A stretch of DNA of 64,000 nt from Klebsormidium nitens (GCA_000708835.1 DF236991.1:62001-126000), one strand, 5' to 3'; counted from the first letter of the stretch, positions 39,343 through 64,000 are shown. Translations and numbers: made by a program. Notes: a model not told the origin generated them from the letters alone.

Positions 39343-39930
39343 AATCGAGCTAATGACGTACTAATCATGACGGTACGGTTGCATCATGCATTTTACAATC
39401 GACTCGCAAGTCGCTACTATCAGTGACGTCACACTGTGGCATGATCATGGCGGCATGGATCATTCAGGCTTTAGATCATTTTGCCAGTTGGCAATCCGAT
39501 CGCGCCATGCATTAGATATAAATTCAATGCGACACCACCATGCAGGTGTGCAATCAAGCAACTGATGATCGATTGAATGCGCGGCCCACATGGGCCGGCC
39601 GCCTGCTGGCGCAGAACATATAGGTTTGAAAGCTAGGGCGCGTGACGCTTTTCGCTCAGATCGAACCGTCCACCGTGGCGGCATGACGATTCATAGCTCG
39701 ATTGAAGCTTTGTTCAGTTACTAGCCTAGCCGGCGGCGCCCTAGGCCGCCGCCGTGCTAAATAAGCTTACTGACTCCGTGAGTCTCAGTCCAGTGATGGA
39801 CGATTCACGATCGCGATTGGCCGTGCGGTGGCTTGCCAGTTGGCAACGCACCGGCCTGGCGCACTTTCAATCTGATTGCATGTACGAACCAACTCGGCCT
39901 GGCATGACGGTCCAACACACACACACGGTC

Positions 39931-39973
39931 CAACCGACCGACGGTTGATCGGGTTAAGACCGTCGGTCGGTTG
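39931..39973. repeat. Perfect 15-bp inverted repeat (hairpin)
   Basis: CAACCGACCGACGGT at 39931-39945 is exactly complementary to ACCGTCGGTCGGTTG at 39959-39973, with a 13-base loop. It lies between two convergent genes, so it might act in 3' end formation; a foldback transposon remnant is equally possible. Confidence 0.9.
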
Positions 39974-40383
39974 AGAACGATCCATCAAATCACGGGCGGT
40001 TCGAGCAATAAAAAGACTTACTTGAATGATTGATCGATTTGCAGTCGCTGTGGTACAGAGCTAGACACAACCAAACGCGTCTAAAACACTAGCTATATAC
40101 CTCCGATCACTCTTAAACAATTATCCCAGCGCATTCCCAGTTCCGTCTTGGGACTGTCCCAAAGGCTGACCCAACTCTTGCAGTGTACAACTGCTTGCAG
40201 CGGTTGTTTGCCGCCGGCCGCGCGCTGTTGGCCCGCTGCGCAGTCGGCTTTTCGCAGATGCTGCAGCATATCCATACTACCCGTCTAAGTAACCGAACGG
40301 ATGACTGATCTCGCTTATCTCTCTAATCCTGCGATAAGGAGCTTTTACTCCCTCGAAGCCGACCCTACGTGCTTCCAACCTCG

Positions 40384-43300
40384 TTACTGGGAGACTTGTC
40401 GCTTGTGATAAAACAAGACGTACGCTGACGAAGTCACGACCTGACTGGAGGACATTTCTAGAACGCTAGAATCGTTGTAGCAGTGCCACGTGGCGCCTTG
40501 CGACGCCGTCTCTTTACAGTAGGCGGTGTAATGGCCGCCGGTCATGCTCCCCGAGTGGTTGGAGACCGCCAAAAGGTCGTACGTAGCGTCCGCCGTTTGA
40601 CTCGGGGGAGCGTCCTCACTGCAAAGAGGAGTCCTGTGAGTCTTGAATCTCGCGCAGGCTGTCGCTTCACTAGGTAATCTAGCTGAATGGTCTCATTGGG
40701 AGGTTTAGGCTGGGCAGACAGTGGCCTGATCTTGCAAAGTGACGGTTGGAACCGTCTGTTCGGACCGTTGCGTTGGCGGCGACCGGACGTCCGAAAACTT
40801 CTCATCGAAGCTGCGCCAATTAAGTACAGCAGAAAGCACTTAACACCGTACGTCTTTCAGCTAGAACAGAGTGTATGTGCTGTGCACTTCGGCTTTAGAT
40901 CCGGAGGCTTGCCTCTCGAGCAGCTTTCTCATCGAAGCCAAGACTTAGGCGCAGCACGTGCTAGTCCTTCCCAGATCTCAGGGTACCGAGCCCGCCATCA
41001 GACCCGACCGTCAAACCGTTCCGTCGACAAACGCTTGCGACGTCCGTCAAGCGGTATCCCCACGTCGAACCTGGAAGATGCTCTTGTTGACGCAAGCCTT
41101 GAAAAGCAAGACAAGTGAGCTTCAGAAGAGAAGAAGCGGCCTTACCTGAGGCTCGGCCGCATGTCGAGCCCCTCTCGAGGGAAGTCCACGGTGGTGCTGT
41201 CCTTGGAGAACAGCGAAAAACGCGCGCCCGAGATCCGCTGCACAGAAAAAGCTGCCGGTGAGCGGGGCTTTCGATGAAGCAGCACCTCATTTTTCGATCA
41301 TTCGCCTAGTGGACTTTGTCTCTACCTTCGCAGAAAAACGCTGCCCTGAGCTAAATTCACAGCGAAGCACCAGGTTTGTTCTGGGCGTTTCGTCAAGTGG
41401 AACTCTCGACTCCAAGGCAGCAATGAGAAAAGGCGCATCATAGTTGACGATACGCAGGGTCTGAAGCCATGTTTAGGCCACCAGTTTCTGTTGGTGAAAC
41501 TTTCAGGAGCGTCCTCTCTTCCAACCGGGTTCGATAGGAGCGGATGTTTGTTGCAGGTCGCCCCTCGTGCCAATCAGTGTTTAACAGTCTTTTGTGTACT
41601 GCGGCAAGCATGCTTGGTTCCTCACCTTGATGTGCAACACAAGGACACGTGGCAGTTGGAAGACGGTGAGCTTCTTCGTGGCTGGCTTCGCAGCCTGCGA
41701 GAGAACACAGAGCAAGATTATGAATGATCGTTCTGGAACTTCTGGATGAAGGAAGGTAGAAAGAACATGGTTCGAATCGGGGCAGATTGCTCTGAGAGAC
41801 AAACTTCTACAGATGCTCGAATGCGGAAAGTACTAGTGCCACATGAGCTCTTCCTATCGCGACAACGAGCGCTTCCACGTGTCCAGCGTAGTCGGAACGA
41901 ATGATTCTTGAGCGCAGTGCTCCGAAGCTTCTCCGTGTCGATAGTGTAGCAGAGAACGTCCCCTTCCAAGAAGCGGAGGAACAAGTACTAAGCCCAGGAC
42001 CAAAAGCAATTCGCCTTGCAACCCTAGAAAAGAAAGAGAACAAAACCTCTAGCGCAGTATACGGGCCCAGCTTTGCAGCGCCCGAAGTGCCAAAGAAAAG
42101 ATCGGGGAGCTTCTAGCGGAACTTACGGGCCCACATAGTGGCGCTCACAGCGGAAAAGGAAGAGTAAAATCATTTCGAGGCGATATACGGGCGCACCTAA
42201 CAATGCTCGCAATGGATTAGAAAGGCAAAGGAACCTGTTCGCCAATCTACGGGCCCCACCTTGCAGCGCTCGTGAGTCAAAACAAAGAGAAAAAAACCCG
42301 CAGCACTTTTCCGTGCCAGGTTGCAGTGCTCGTAATGGAAGAGAAAAGAAAAGAGAACCTCTAGCGCAATCTCCGGACCCACCTTGCAGCGCTCGCAGTG
42401 GTGATCCTCTTCGAGCTCCTCTTCGGTCGTGAACGCAGCGAGGCACTGCGCGAGCGTGACGGAGCGTCCGGGAGAAAACCATGCGCCGCTGTCGGACGCG
42501 TTTTTGGCTTTGGGGAGGGGTAACGAGAGGTCCAGAAAGGGGTCGAAGCAATGGGACTGGAGACCGCAATCTAAGCACTCGACGGTGCTTTGTAGCTGAC
42601 CTGCAAGATACAAAAAGTGGGGTTTCAGTACGGCATCTTTTACAGAATGCAAACGGGAAGAAACGCCTTACGGACGTTTTCGGCTTTGGAACGGTAGAGA
42701 GAGGCCTAGGAAGAGGTCGAAGCAGTGAGATTGGAGCCCGCAGTCTAAGCACTCGACCATGCTTTGTAATTGGCCTGTTTGGAGAGAGACAGGGAGGGAT
42801 TAAGTCGCAGTATCGACGTAACTCGAATCTGAGAGGACCGCCTTTTAGGGGCATTTGTGGCTTCGGCAAGGGGTAATGAAGATCCAAGAACGGCCTTCGA
42901 TTGACGACATAAGGCGCACTACAAAAGCTTTGTGGACGCTTTGGAATGGCACAGAGTGACATACGGGACGGGGGCCATTGGGTTTATAGGCCGACTTTAA
43001 GCTTTCCAGCTGGCTTTTGAGGAGAGTGAAACATTTTGCGATGGGTACGCTCCTGGACGTGTTTCCAAACTTTAGGAGCAGCAACGAAAGAGGGGTCGTA
43101 GTGGCACACAATTGCTGCGGCATCTCTAAAAAGCTGCAAGATCATAGTTGTGTACGGAACACAGTGAGTCAAACAAGTAATCGGCCGCAATCAGAAACCA
43201 CTCAAGCGGAATAAAAAGAGAGGTGGAAGCAGCCTTGCAAGCCAGACCGAAACTCTGAACTGAAAGATTGTGAACGACTTGTCATTCCGGACACGTCCTG

Positions 43301-46300
43301 CCTGTCTCCTACAATACGTTGCCGATCCATTATCCTTCGACGAGCCGCAACTTCTCAGTCAACGGCTGCAGACTCTTGAAAAACAGTTTCTTCGCCGAGC
43401 TCCCCAAAAGCTCACCGCTGAGGATGTCGGTATGGTAGCGCCATGCATCCCTTGAAAAGTTTTGTGAGAGACGTCTTCGCTGGACAATCAAGCACAAGTT
43501 CCCAGCGTATACTTTCTGTCTGTCACCCTCCTGAAATACCTCACCGCTGAAGATGTCCTGTATGACCGAGTCGTGCCGCGACCGGTGGTAGCTCCATGCG
43601 TCCCGCGCCAACTTTTCGGGGGGAGCGCCCGTGCTGGCCAGCTCCCGATAGAGGGGCTGCGCTCTCACTCGGGAGCAGTCCATGTCGAGCGCCTCCATGA
43701 TGATGCGCAGGGCTTCCTGGCTGTCGTGCTGGTCGCCGTCCGCAAACTGTACGAAAAACGTCCAAAGACCTCAGAGAGCGTCCGAAAAAAACTGAACAGA
43801 TGGGGAAGGTTTGCAGATAGTCTTTGCTGACAGTACAGGAGCTTGGAATTGTCGAGGGCCTCCATAATGATGCGCAGGGCTTCCTGGCTGTCGTGCTCGT
43901 CCCCGTCCGCAAACTGTACGGTTAGTTGGACAATGCTGCAAAAGCAAATGTTGGGTGGGTTCACAAAGGTTGCTGGATCCACAGGAGCCTAAAGCTGTCC
44001 ATGGCCTCCTTTGTACAGCACAAGGCTTCCTGGCTGTCGTGCTCGTCATCGTTCGCAAACTGGACGAAAATAGTCGGATTGAATTCGGAAAGTATCGAGG
44101 AGACCAGACATTGGGGATGATGGGGGGCTTTCGCTGGGTTTGCTGCAATCATTCAAAAAGTACGATTGCCAAAGAGCCTCCATGACGATCCGCAGAGCTT
44201 CCGTTGTGCTGGTCGCCACCCGCAAACTGAACAAAGGCCGTCCGAGAGGGTCCGTAAGAATCTGACGTGAATTTGAAACTCGTCCGAGTCTGTCGATTGA
44301 CGTGAGCGTTCTCCTTCCCATTTAAGAAAGATACTGTACCGAAGCTTTAGCACAGCGCGCAAGATCTCCTAACTATTTTGCTGATCGGGATTTGCGAAGC
44401 TTACAAAACTCGTACGAGGAAATCAAGTGTTGTAGAAGATTGCGATCGTCGAAGAGAAAGATAATCAATGTTGGCGCGCTTCGGAACCTTTGGAAACAGC
44501 AGCTACTTGAGAAGAGAGCCTGGCCTTTCCAAGCTCCTTTGTGCCTCACCGAGCAGAATAGTTTATGCGAATCCAAACAGCGCAACTTCGTCTCAGAGTG
44601 TTCTTTCAAGAAGCAACGCGCAAGCATAACGGAGCTATACCTGGTACTCAATCAGAAAAGGCATACTTCGAAATCTCTATACGATCCCCCTTGCTGAAAG
44701 GAAGAGTTTGCTTCTTACCTGCGGGGCCCATCTCTCGAGCCTGGTCAGAAACTCCTGCGGGTTCACAGACGACCCCGACCGAGCTTCCGTCATCCCCCGA
44801 AGAAGCCGTACCAAGGGCCCAACCAGCCTCGGCCGCGAGCCGTTACTTCCCCCCGAAAGAACTCTACCGGCCACGTTTTCCGAGTCCACTGCTTGCTGCA
44901 GTGCGGGGTCTTGAAGCGTCACGAGCGCCACCGAGAGAGGGGGAGTGCTTATGAGGCACTGCAATATGCTATTGAGAAAGCAGGTGTTGCCAAGGTTCCG
45001 CAGACCCACGGTCGGCCGGGCGATGCAAGTGTCGGAGATCGGGACGATCTTGGCGGACTTTCGTCGTGGGGGGGTGTCAGGCTGGGCACCTATCCGGAAA
45101 TCTACCCCCCCGTTGTGGTGCAATTTGGGCACGCTCGAGAAGCGGTCCCCGCGGCTGGGGCCCAATAAGCTATCGGGGCTCAACGAGCTATCGGGGCTGT
45201 TGCTCCCGTACGTGTCGGGGCTTCGGATGCGGTTTCTATCGGGGCTCGTGCTGACGTCACTGCTGACGTCACCCCTGCTGCGGCTGCTGACGCTACCCCT
45301 GGTTCCAGTGACATTGCCCCTGCTCCTGCGGCCCCCCGCAGGCGGGTTGAACTCCTCTTCTTCGCTTCCGGACTCGGACTCGCTCGAGCTACTCAAGGCG
45401 ACGTCATCGAGAGTCAGCTCCTTTCCCTTTGGCGACGGGTTCCCCTCGAATCGGCTTCTGCTCCTCTCCTCCTCCAACGGCGGTGTCAACAGCGTCCTCT
45501 GAGGGGTCCCCCTGCTGATGTCATCGCCATCCGAGATGACATCGGTGCAGACGTCACTTCTCGGCGACCGCCCTAACCCTGACGTGGCCCCTCTGTTCGA
45601 TACTGCAGAACCTCTTTCAGCCGTTAAACCCCCTCGACTTCGATCCGTTCGTTCGTCAGGGTCCGCGCTCGCCTCCTGAAGCAACTTCATACCCCCCTCG
45701 CTGCGCCAGATTCCCGTCTCCCAACCCTGAGCCGAACTAGATGGAGGAAACTCAGGCTCCGCTGCAGAGGAGCCAGCTGAAGCGCCCCTTTTCAACGGGG
45801 AACTATCAACAAACCCCTTCCCCAAACCTCTGCCTGCTATTTCAACCTGGTTTTCCGCGAGCTTGACCCCCTCACTTTCCTTCCCTTGTCTCAAACTCGC
45901 GCCGTGAGCCGGTCTTTTCAGAGAGGCGCTACTCAAGGAATAGCTAGAACCAGGGCTGACATCGGCATGTGCCTGACCAACGCTCCTGGGGACGCCAAGT
46001 GGCACACTTCCATGGGGGCTGACGTCAGCGCCGTGGCTCCGGCTGACCCGCAGGAGCTCCTCGACTCTGACGCTGATCTCAGCAAAGTCGTCGAGGCCGC
46101 TCTGTTTCCTCAGCTGAGCCCTCGAGGCAGCGGCCGCTCCGAAACTCGTCGAAGCAGACGGTTCAAAACTCACATCTAGTTGCCTGCTCCCGCTGAGGCC
46201 CTGTTTCTCCGCCCCCGACCTCTTGTCTCGCTGCGACCCCAAAGCAGAAGTTCCCGCGTGCTGGCCAGACAGGGCCTCCTCCCTCTGCTGCTTGAATCGC

Positions 46301-47187
46301 TGGTGAACACTCAATTTGTTTCCGCCGCTAAAGCTGTCCTGAGCAAATCCTGGGTTATCTACACCTACTGTGTACTGCGTTGAGCCGCGGTTATCCACTT
46401 CTGATCGGCCCTGAGCTAAACTCCTACCAGCTGTTTGCACAGAACCAAGCCTGTCTATACTCGCGCCCCGGGCCCCCTTTTCTAAACCAATCCGATGCGC
46501 AGAGGAATCTGAGAAGAATGGATCTCCAGCCTGCCGCTTTGTGCTCTCAGCAAACTCCCCGCTTAGCCTCTCTAGGTAAGCGCTGTGACCCTTTCCTTCC
46601 GCAGTCTTCTCCGCAGTCTTCCTCATGGCCGTGGTCCCTCTTACGGACGAACTAGATGCAGGAGCTGTTGGAGAGGTAGGTTCGGACGCCGTCACTTTCC
46701 CACCTACCATCCGGTGGGGCTCGCTGACACCGCTCACTTTCCCAGTGCTCATTCTGGCTGCCCTTTCCCGGCTTGCCGAACGCCCCTTGCTGCTGGCGCT
46801 CCGCTGACTGGGCGTGACATCATACACCTTCACCAAGTAGGGACTGCCACTGGACTGGTAATTCCTGGCTGCATAAGGACTCTTTGCCCGCTGACTCTTT
46901 CCACCATCCAGAACCCTAATTCCCGCATCTCCCGCGTCTGGCACACCGAACCCTAATCCTTCAAAGGCACTATCTCGCCCTCCAATGTTGGAGGTCAAAG
47001 GCCGCGTTCTCGCTGGTGATTGTCGTCTGCTGTTGGAAGATGGGGACTGGGGATATGTTAGACCAGATCTTCCCGGTCCTGATCTTGGCTCATTTGAGGT
47101 CATGGATAGCTTGGCCCGGCCAGGCACACGGGCAGGAGAGGGCTTTCTGCTGACCTCAGAGGGGCAGCTGTCTGACAGCGGAGGCAT
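40384..47187 (-). CDS. Ubiquitin carboxyl-terminal hydrolase, USP family (USP2/USP21-like catalytic domain), 6 exons
   Basis: Predicted 1094-residue cysteine protease that removes ubiquitin. Exons, minus strand: 47187-44719, 43746-43545, 42600-42383, 41694-41626, 41237-41146, 40618-40384; all are GT-AG and the phases close. The Cys box [18 protein letters not shown] holds Cys736. The His box [12 protein letters not shown] holds His1046, and YNDSSV holds Asp1066. Two CxxC pairs (Cys899/902 and 959/962) form the expected zinc site of the fingers. The blocks [30 protein letters not shown] and AVSNHSG resemble the USP2/USP8/USP21 branch from my knowledge of the family. Residues 1 to ~720 are Ser/Arg/Gly/Pro-rich, low in complexity and probably disordered; I see no UBP zinc finger, UBA or DUSP domain. 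Introns 1, 2 and 3 are full of partial copies of neighbouring exons (listed separately), so automated models may mis-splice here. It is divergent from the Obg gene. Confidence 0.9.
42069..42400 (-). repeat. Six-fold tandem repeat (60-64 bp) of the 3' edge of USP exon 3 and its 5' splice site
   Basis: The genuine exon end (HHCERCK followed by GTGGGT) lies at 42377-42400. Five diverged copies follow it into intron 3, with matching positions at about 42318, 42258, 42195, 42133 and 42069, a spacing of 60-64 bp. Each contains a version of the last ~15 exon bases (GAGCGCTGCAAG-like) plus the start of the intron (GGGCCCGTA-like). Several copies keep a GT at the donor position; others have lost it. 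The array sits directly beside a zinc-binding CxxC of the protease. Confidence 0.88.
42685..42780 (-). pseudogene. Partial duplicate of USP exon 3 (copy 2)
   Basis: This copies the 5' part of exon 3 with a CAG acceptor at 42775-42777, 174 bp upstream (in gene sense) of the true exon. It reads [13 protein letters not shown] and then [11 protein letters not shown] before a stop, against [13 protein letters not shown] and [11 protein letters not shown] in the true exon. The zinc-binding CxxC is kept. The frame ends within about 40 residues and the copy lacks the second CxxC, so a protein using it would be truncated. Confidence 0.9.
42845..42905 (-). pseudogene. Partial duplicate of USP exon 3 (copy 3, most degraded)
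   Basis: The minus strand reads [11 protein letters not shown], matching [11 protein letters not shown] of exon 3. The match is about 179 bp further from the true exon than copy 2. The GQLQ/CxxC portion is no longer recognisable here. Together with copy 2 and the true exon this makes a three-unit series with a period near 175 bp, oldest unit furthest away. Confidence 0.75.
43405..43455 (-). pseudogene. Partial duplicate of the 3' edge of USP exon 2, with 5' splice site
   Basis: The minus strand reads [13 protein letters not shown] followed by GTGAGC. The true exon end, about 129 bp away, reads RDAWSYH, then nine further residues, then DIFSG, followed by GTGAGG. The copy is inside intron 2 and has lost 27 bases in the middle while keeping frame. 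Its donor looks as strong as the real one. Confidence 0.85.
43850..43920 (-). pseudogene. Partial duplicate of the 5' edge of USP exon 2 (copy 1)
   Basis: The minus strand has a CAG acceptor and then [21 protein letters not shown], nearly identical to the true exon 2 start ([21 protein letters not shown]) and 167 bp from it in intron 1. It is the least diverged of three upstream copies. It diverges right after EALD and has no clear 5' splice site of its own. Confidence 0.9.
43995..44065 (-). pseudogene. Partial duplicate of the 5' edge of USP exon 2 (copy 2)
   Basis: The minus strand reads [21 protein letters not shown], 146 bp further into intron 1 than copy 1. The HDSQEAL core and the preceding CAG are kept; the helix after it has drifted. 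The flank after it (CTCCTGT) matches the flank of copy 1, so the duplicated unit included intron sequence as well as exon. Confidence 0.88.
44168..44232 (-). pseudogene. Partial duplicate of the 5' edge of USP exon 2 (copy 3, frameshifted)
   Basis: The minus strand reads FAGGDQH after a TTCAG acceptor, then a small deletion shifts the frame. The downstream bases still match the codons for LRIIMEAL. It lies 167 bp from copy 2. With copies 1 and 2 and the true exon it forms a four-unit array with spacings of 167, 146 and 167 bp. Confidence 0.85.
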
Positions 47188-48000
47188 GGCACCTGTGGTC
47201 TATCTTGCCCCTCTACATTGCTTTTGAGCAGCAAATCCCAAGCGAGCAACAGCCTTGCGTATGCCAGTCTCTTCTGGATCAATTGAATCTCTATGCACAG
47301 AGGGCACCCTCAGCACCCTTAATCTTCAGGAGAAGCTCCGCAAGCATGGACTCTGTATGCTGCAAGGCCATCAAGGACACTTTTGAATATTCTTTCAGTA
47401 AAGAGGCAGAATAGGTATCTTCTGAGCACCTCAATTGCCTCCTTCCAAGCGGTCAACCTGTCAGATGTGGATACGTATGTTGGTAGGTATCTCTGCTCTC
47501 AACACAGGTTGCAGGGTGCGTCAATGAAGTCCAACTTGGTCCCATTCAGGGCTGGGAAGCGTGCTTCCTCACTGGTTTGAAATTCTGCTCGAGTTCAGCT
47601 GGCGGCCTGCGGCTGCATGGATAAGTTTTGAGACGAACTTTCGGCCGTTCGCCTCAAGTGATCGACGGTTGGGACTTGATCAGTGTGTTCCTGCGCGCGT
47701 GCGCGGGACCTCCCAAGGGGGATAATGATCCGACCCAAAGAGTGACGCCCACCTCCCAAGGAGTGACCGTCGTCGATACCAAGGATCTGACGATATCATC
47801 TGGCTTCCTGATTTCTCCGTTTACAACCCTAATCTCGAAAAACCATCAAATGGTAAAATCAAAACCTCTTGATGAGCAGCTCATCACCTTTTATTGTTTC
47901 AAGCAGCATTTGCTTGCTGCTCTTCTTCGTCTTCCTAGAAACTTGAAAGTGATGCAGGAGACCTGAGGACACGCAGGCGTTGCCTCCAAATTCTGCCATC
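47188..48000. promoter_or_regulatory. Divergent promoter region between the USP and Obg genes
   Basis: About 0.8 kb separates the two start codons, so the 5' UTRs and promoters of both genes must lie here or overlap the coding starts. A telo-box-like AACCCTAA sits at 47825-47832, about 170 bp before the Obg ATG. Such elements are common upstream of plant translation and ribosome-assembly genes, which fits Obg. I see no convincing TATA box, and transcription starts cannot be placed from sequence alone. Confidence 0.45.
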
Positions 48001-62289
<14,289 letters not shown>

Positions 62290-64000
62290 CGTCTTTAAAC
62301 CCCACAGGTAAAGAGGTAGTCAGCGTAATGCAACGAGGGTTGATGATTAAAGCGAGGTGTTCTATGTGCGCAAAAACTTGTTCGAAACTGAGGAAGAGAC
62401 ATCGAGGTACGAATGGCATTTGTCTCCAGATGACATTCAAGAATTTTTACGGGTCGGACTTGCGCGACCACTCTGGCGCAACGAGCTTGGTCCTGTGATA
62501 AAGTGTCCTTTAGGGTATGCCTACCACTCAAACGAGAAGGGCGTTGACAGAATGATTGCTCCAAGGAGTTCAGTACGGAGAGATGGATTACCATCGTCCG
62601 TGTTTCTATAGAGAACATTACTTCGCACTGTCTGCGATGCCACTTTCATTGAGATGTCACTTTCATTGAGATGTCCATCTGATGCGCTTTCTGCGGCAAC
62701 AGGATCTTCCGTGCGTCGTTACTTAAATAGGCTGCTTTTATCCTCGTTGGCCATGATAGAGAACCCGGGCTTCTCTTGGCACAGGTAATGGTAGCCATTG
62801 CTGGAGCAAAGCGAATACCAAGCAACTTAGGTGTCTGTTTCTTCTGATAAGTGCACCCCGGGACAGAATCGCAAGCAAACCACACACCTTATACACTTAG
62901 TACGAAAGGCAATGTCGCTTTCAAAGCTTCCATTCACCACCCCTCGTATCGCCTGCCATCGCTGCGCACCGGCAAGTTGCACCAGTTACGCAACTCCTAG
63001 TCATCCTCAAAGCCTGCTCATGTGTAGTCCGCGCGCGTCAGGTCAAGTACGTTGGATGAATGTGACTCTCCGAAGCTTGCATCCTTGCACACGACGGTCC
63101 TTCGCTTCTGTATATTTTGTCAAGATCTACACGTGCACCGCTTCAGGTGGCAAGGACGACGGGCTGAGTTTTTAAAGCTTACAAGCAGGTATGGTACGTG
63201 CCGGTAGCCATCTACTTTTTTGTGTCTAGATTTGCTTCTGAATTCTTCGAAGTCTTGCCTCTTCTTCAGTTAACGCCTTTAGAGGCTTGCCCTTTGCGGA
63301 GTCAACTCGACTTGGCAGTTGTGCTCGATATCCAGATCGTTATGAACCATATTAATTTGGAGGGCTGTTAGAGCCCCAATTCTTGTTGCCAGTCGGGTAT
63401 CAGCTCGTACACTTCTCAAAATCAACCGTGACTACATAGACCATGCATGCTTCTGGGTTTGCTGCCACTTTCGTGGATCGGATTAGTCCAGGGTTATGAG
63501 TCTTGTGTTGAGTTGAATGCAGGTATCTTTTTGGATCTGCATGGTTGTTGTGACGTACCAGGCGGAAGTTCTCTCACTGGGTTGGGCATTAGTACGTTCT
63601 TATGAATCGCATGCTCAATTGTGTGACACCCAGCCCCTTGGAGTTGTTTTGTTTGGTGCTTCCCTAATGATGTGCTCGTCGGCAGTGCTAATCGGCTAGC
63701 ACTCGTGATTAGTTTTGATTACCGCGTGAGACGCTTGCTTTTCGAGGGCAGATGAGCAGGATCTAATCCTGCTTGGTCCACAAGCTCGCCGAGGCATGTT
63801 TCGAGTTCCGCAGCCCTCAAATCTGCTTCTGATGGTGTTGCCACAGAGCGTATTATCTAGTACTCGATGCTATCAACATCGCGGCCTTTGGACACAAGCC
63901 TTTAAATTGTGATTCGATTACATCTATCTCCGAGGGCTGATTATCGCCCGCTTTGGAGTATGGTAGCTTTCTGTGTCTGCATGCGCTCAATATTAATAGT
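62290..64000. other. Obg 3' flank and window end
   Basis: The first few hundred bases should hold the Obg 3' UTR. I recognise no exon of another gene on either strand up to the window end, only short frames. A gene starting beyond 64,000 with an upstream non-coding exon here cannot be excluded. Confidence 0.5.
62641..62674. repeat. Perfect 17-bp tandem duplication downstream of Obg
   Basis: CACTTTCATTGAGATGT is repeated twice in a row, about 350 bp after the Obg stop codon, in presumed 3' UTR or spacer. Confidence 0.95.

Larger units (their letters stand above)
38829..40383. other. Palindrome-rich spacer between convergent hydrolase and USP genes
   Basis: No gene is seen. The stretch holds both 3' UTRs plus a block (about 39,290-39,975) dense in short palindromes and GATC/GGCC sites, with a composition unlike the introns on either side. 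Examples are 39301-39342, 39724-39745 and 39931-39973. It could be a decayed foldback element, but I cannot fix its ends. Confidence 0.6.

Noticed and set aside
42123-42962. Minus-strand open frame of 279 codons
   Set aside because: It runs through USP exon 3, its copies and the six-fold repeat in a different frame from the protease. Its apparent repeats (ALQGG, RALL) come from the DNA repeat.
43545-44232. Exon 2 copies as genuine mutually exclusive exons of the USP
   Set aside because: None of the copies has both splice sites and the second half of the exon, and one is frameshifted; only the 43746-43545 version gives a complete USP fold.
44945-45502. Plus-strand frame of 185 codons inside USP exon 1
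   Set aside because: Shadow of the Ser/Arg/Gly-rich coding strand of the protease.
47980-48000. In-frame TTG start 7 codons before the Obg ATG
   Set aside because: The ATG at 48001 begins a typical transit peptide (Met-Ala), so the longer form is not needed.

Overview
This window looks like nuclear DNA of a green plant or alga, most likely a streptophyte alga of the Klebsormidium type (lineage is low-confidence inference). The reasons are three multi-exon genes with GT-AG introns of roughly 0.2-6 kb, a plant-type chloroplast ObgC GTPase with a transit-peptide-like N terminus, and codon use unlike a prokaryote.

Layout: positions 1 to about 32,060 contain no gene I can support. The middle of this half is built from diverged repeats: a four-unit satellite of about 170 bp near 9.7-10.4 kb, a tRNA-like/SINE-like element near 10.6-11.0 kb, and four large homologous blocks of 2.5-3.2 kb in two pairs (about 12.2-15.0 with 16.7-19.3 kb, and 20.7-23.7 with 23.7-26.9 kb). 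It looks like pericentromeric or other heterochromatic DNA. A candidate MITE (32,061-32,335) lies just before the first gene.

The right half holds three genes whose exon phases all close. (1) A monoacylglycerol-lipase-like alpha/beta hydrolase, plus strand, 10 exons, 32,485-38,828. (2) A USP2/USP21-like ubiquitin-specific protease with a disordered N-terminal region of about 720 residues, minus strand, 6 exons, 47,187-40,384. (3) A chloroplast Obg GTPase, plus strand, 11 exons, 48,001-62,289, with an acidic first exon of 711 residues and a 6.2-kb intron. Genes 1 and 2 converge on a palindrome-rich spacer. Genes 2 and 3 diverge from a shared promoter region of about 0.8 kb. The three belong to different pathways (lipid/ester hydrolysis, ubiquitin removal, plastid ribosome assembly); nothing suggests they act together.

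The most unusual feature is that all three genes carry partial copies of their own exon edges, splice site included, in the adjacent introns. Most copies lie 129-181 bp from the original, and one exon end is repeated six times at 60-64 bp spacing. Several introns and intergenic sites carry plain tandem duplications of similar size. This suggests a genome where nucleosome-sized tandem duplication is frequent and has been enlarging introns and creating decoy splice sites.
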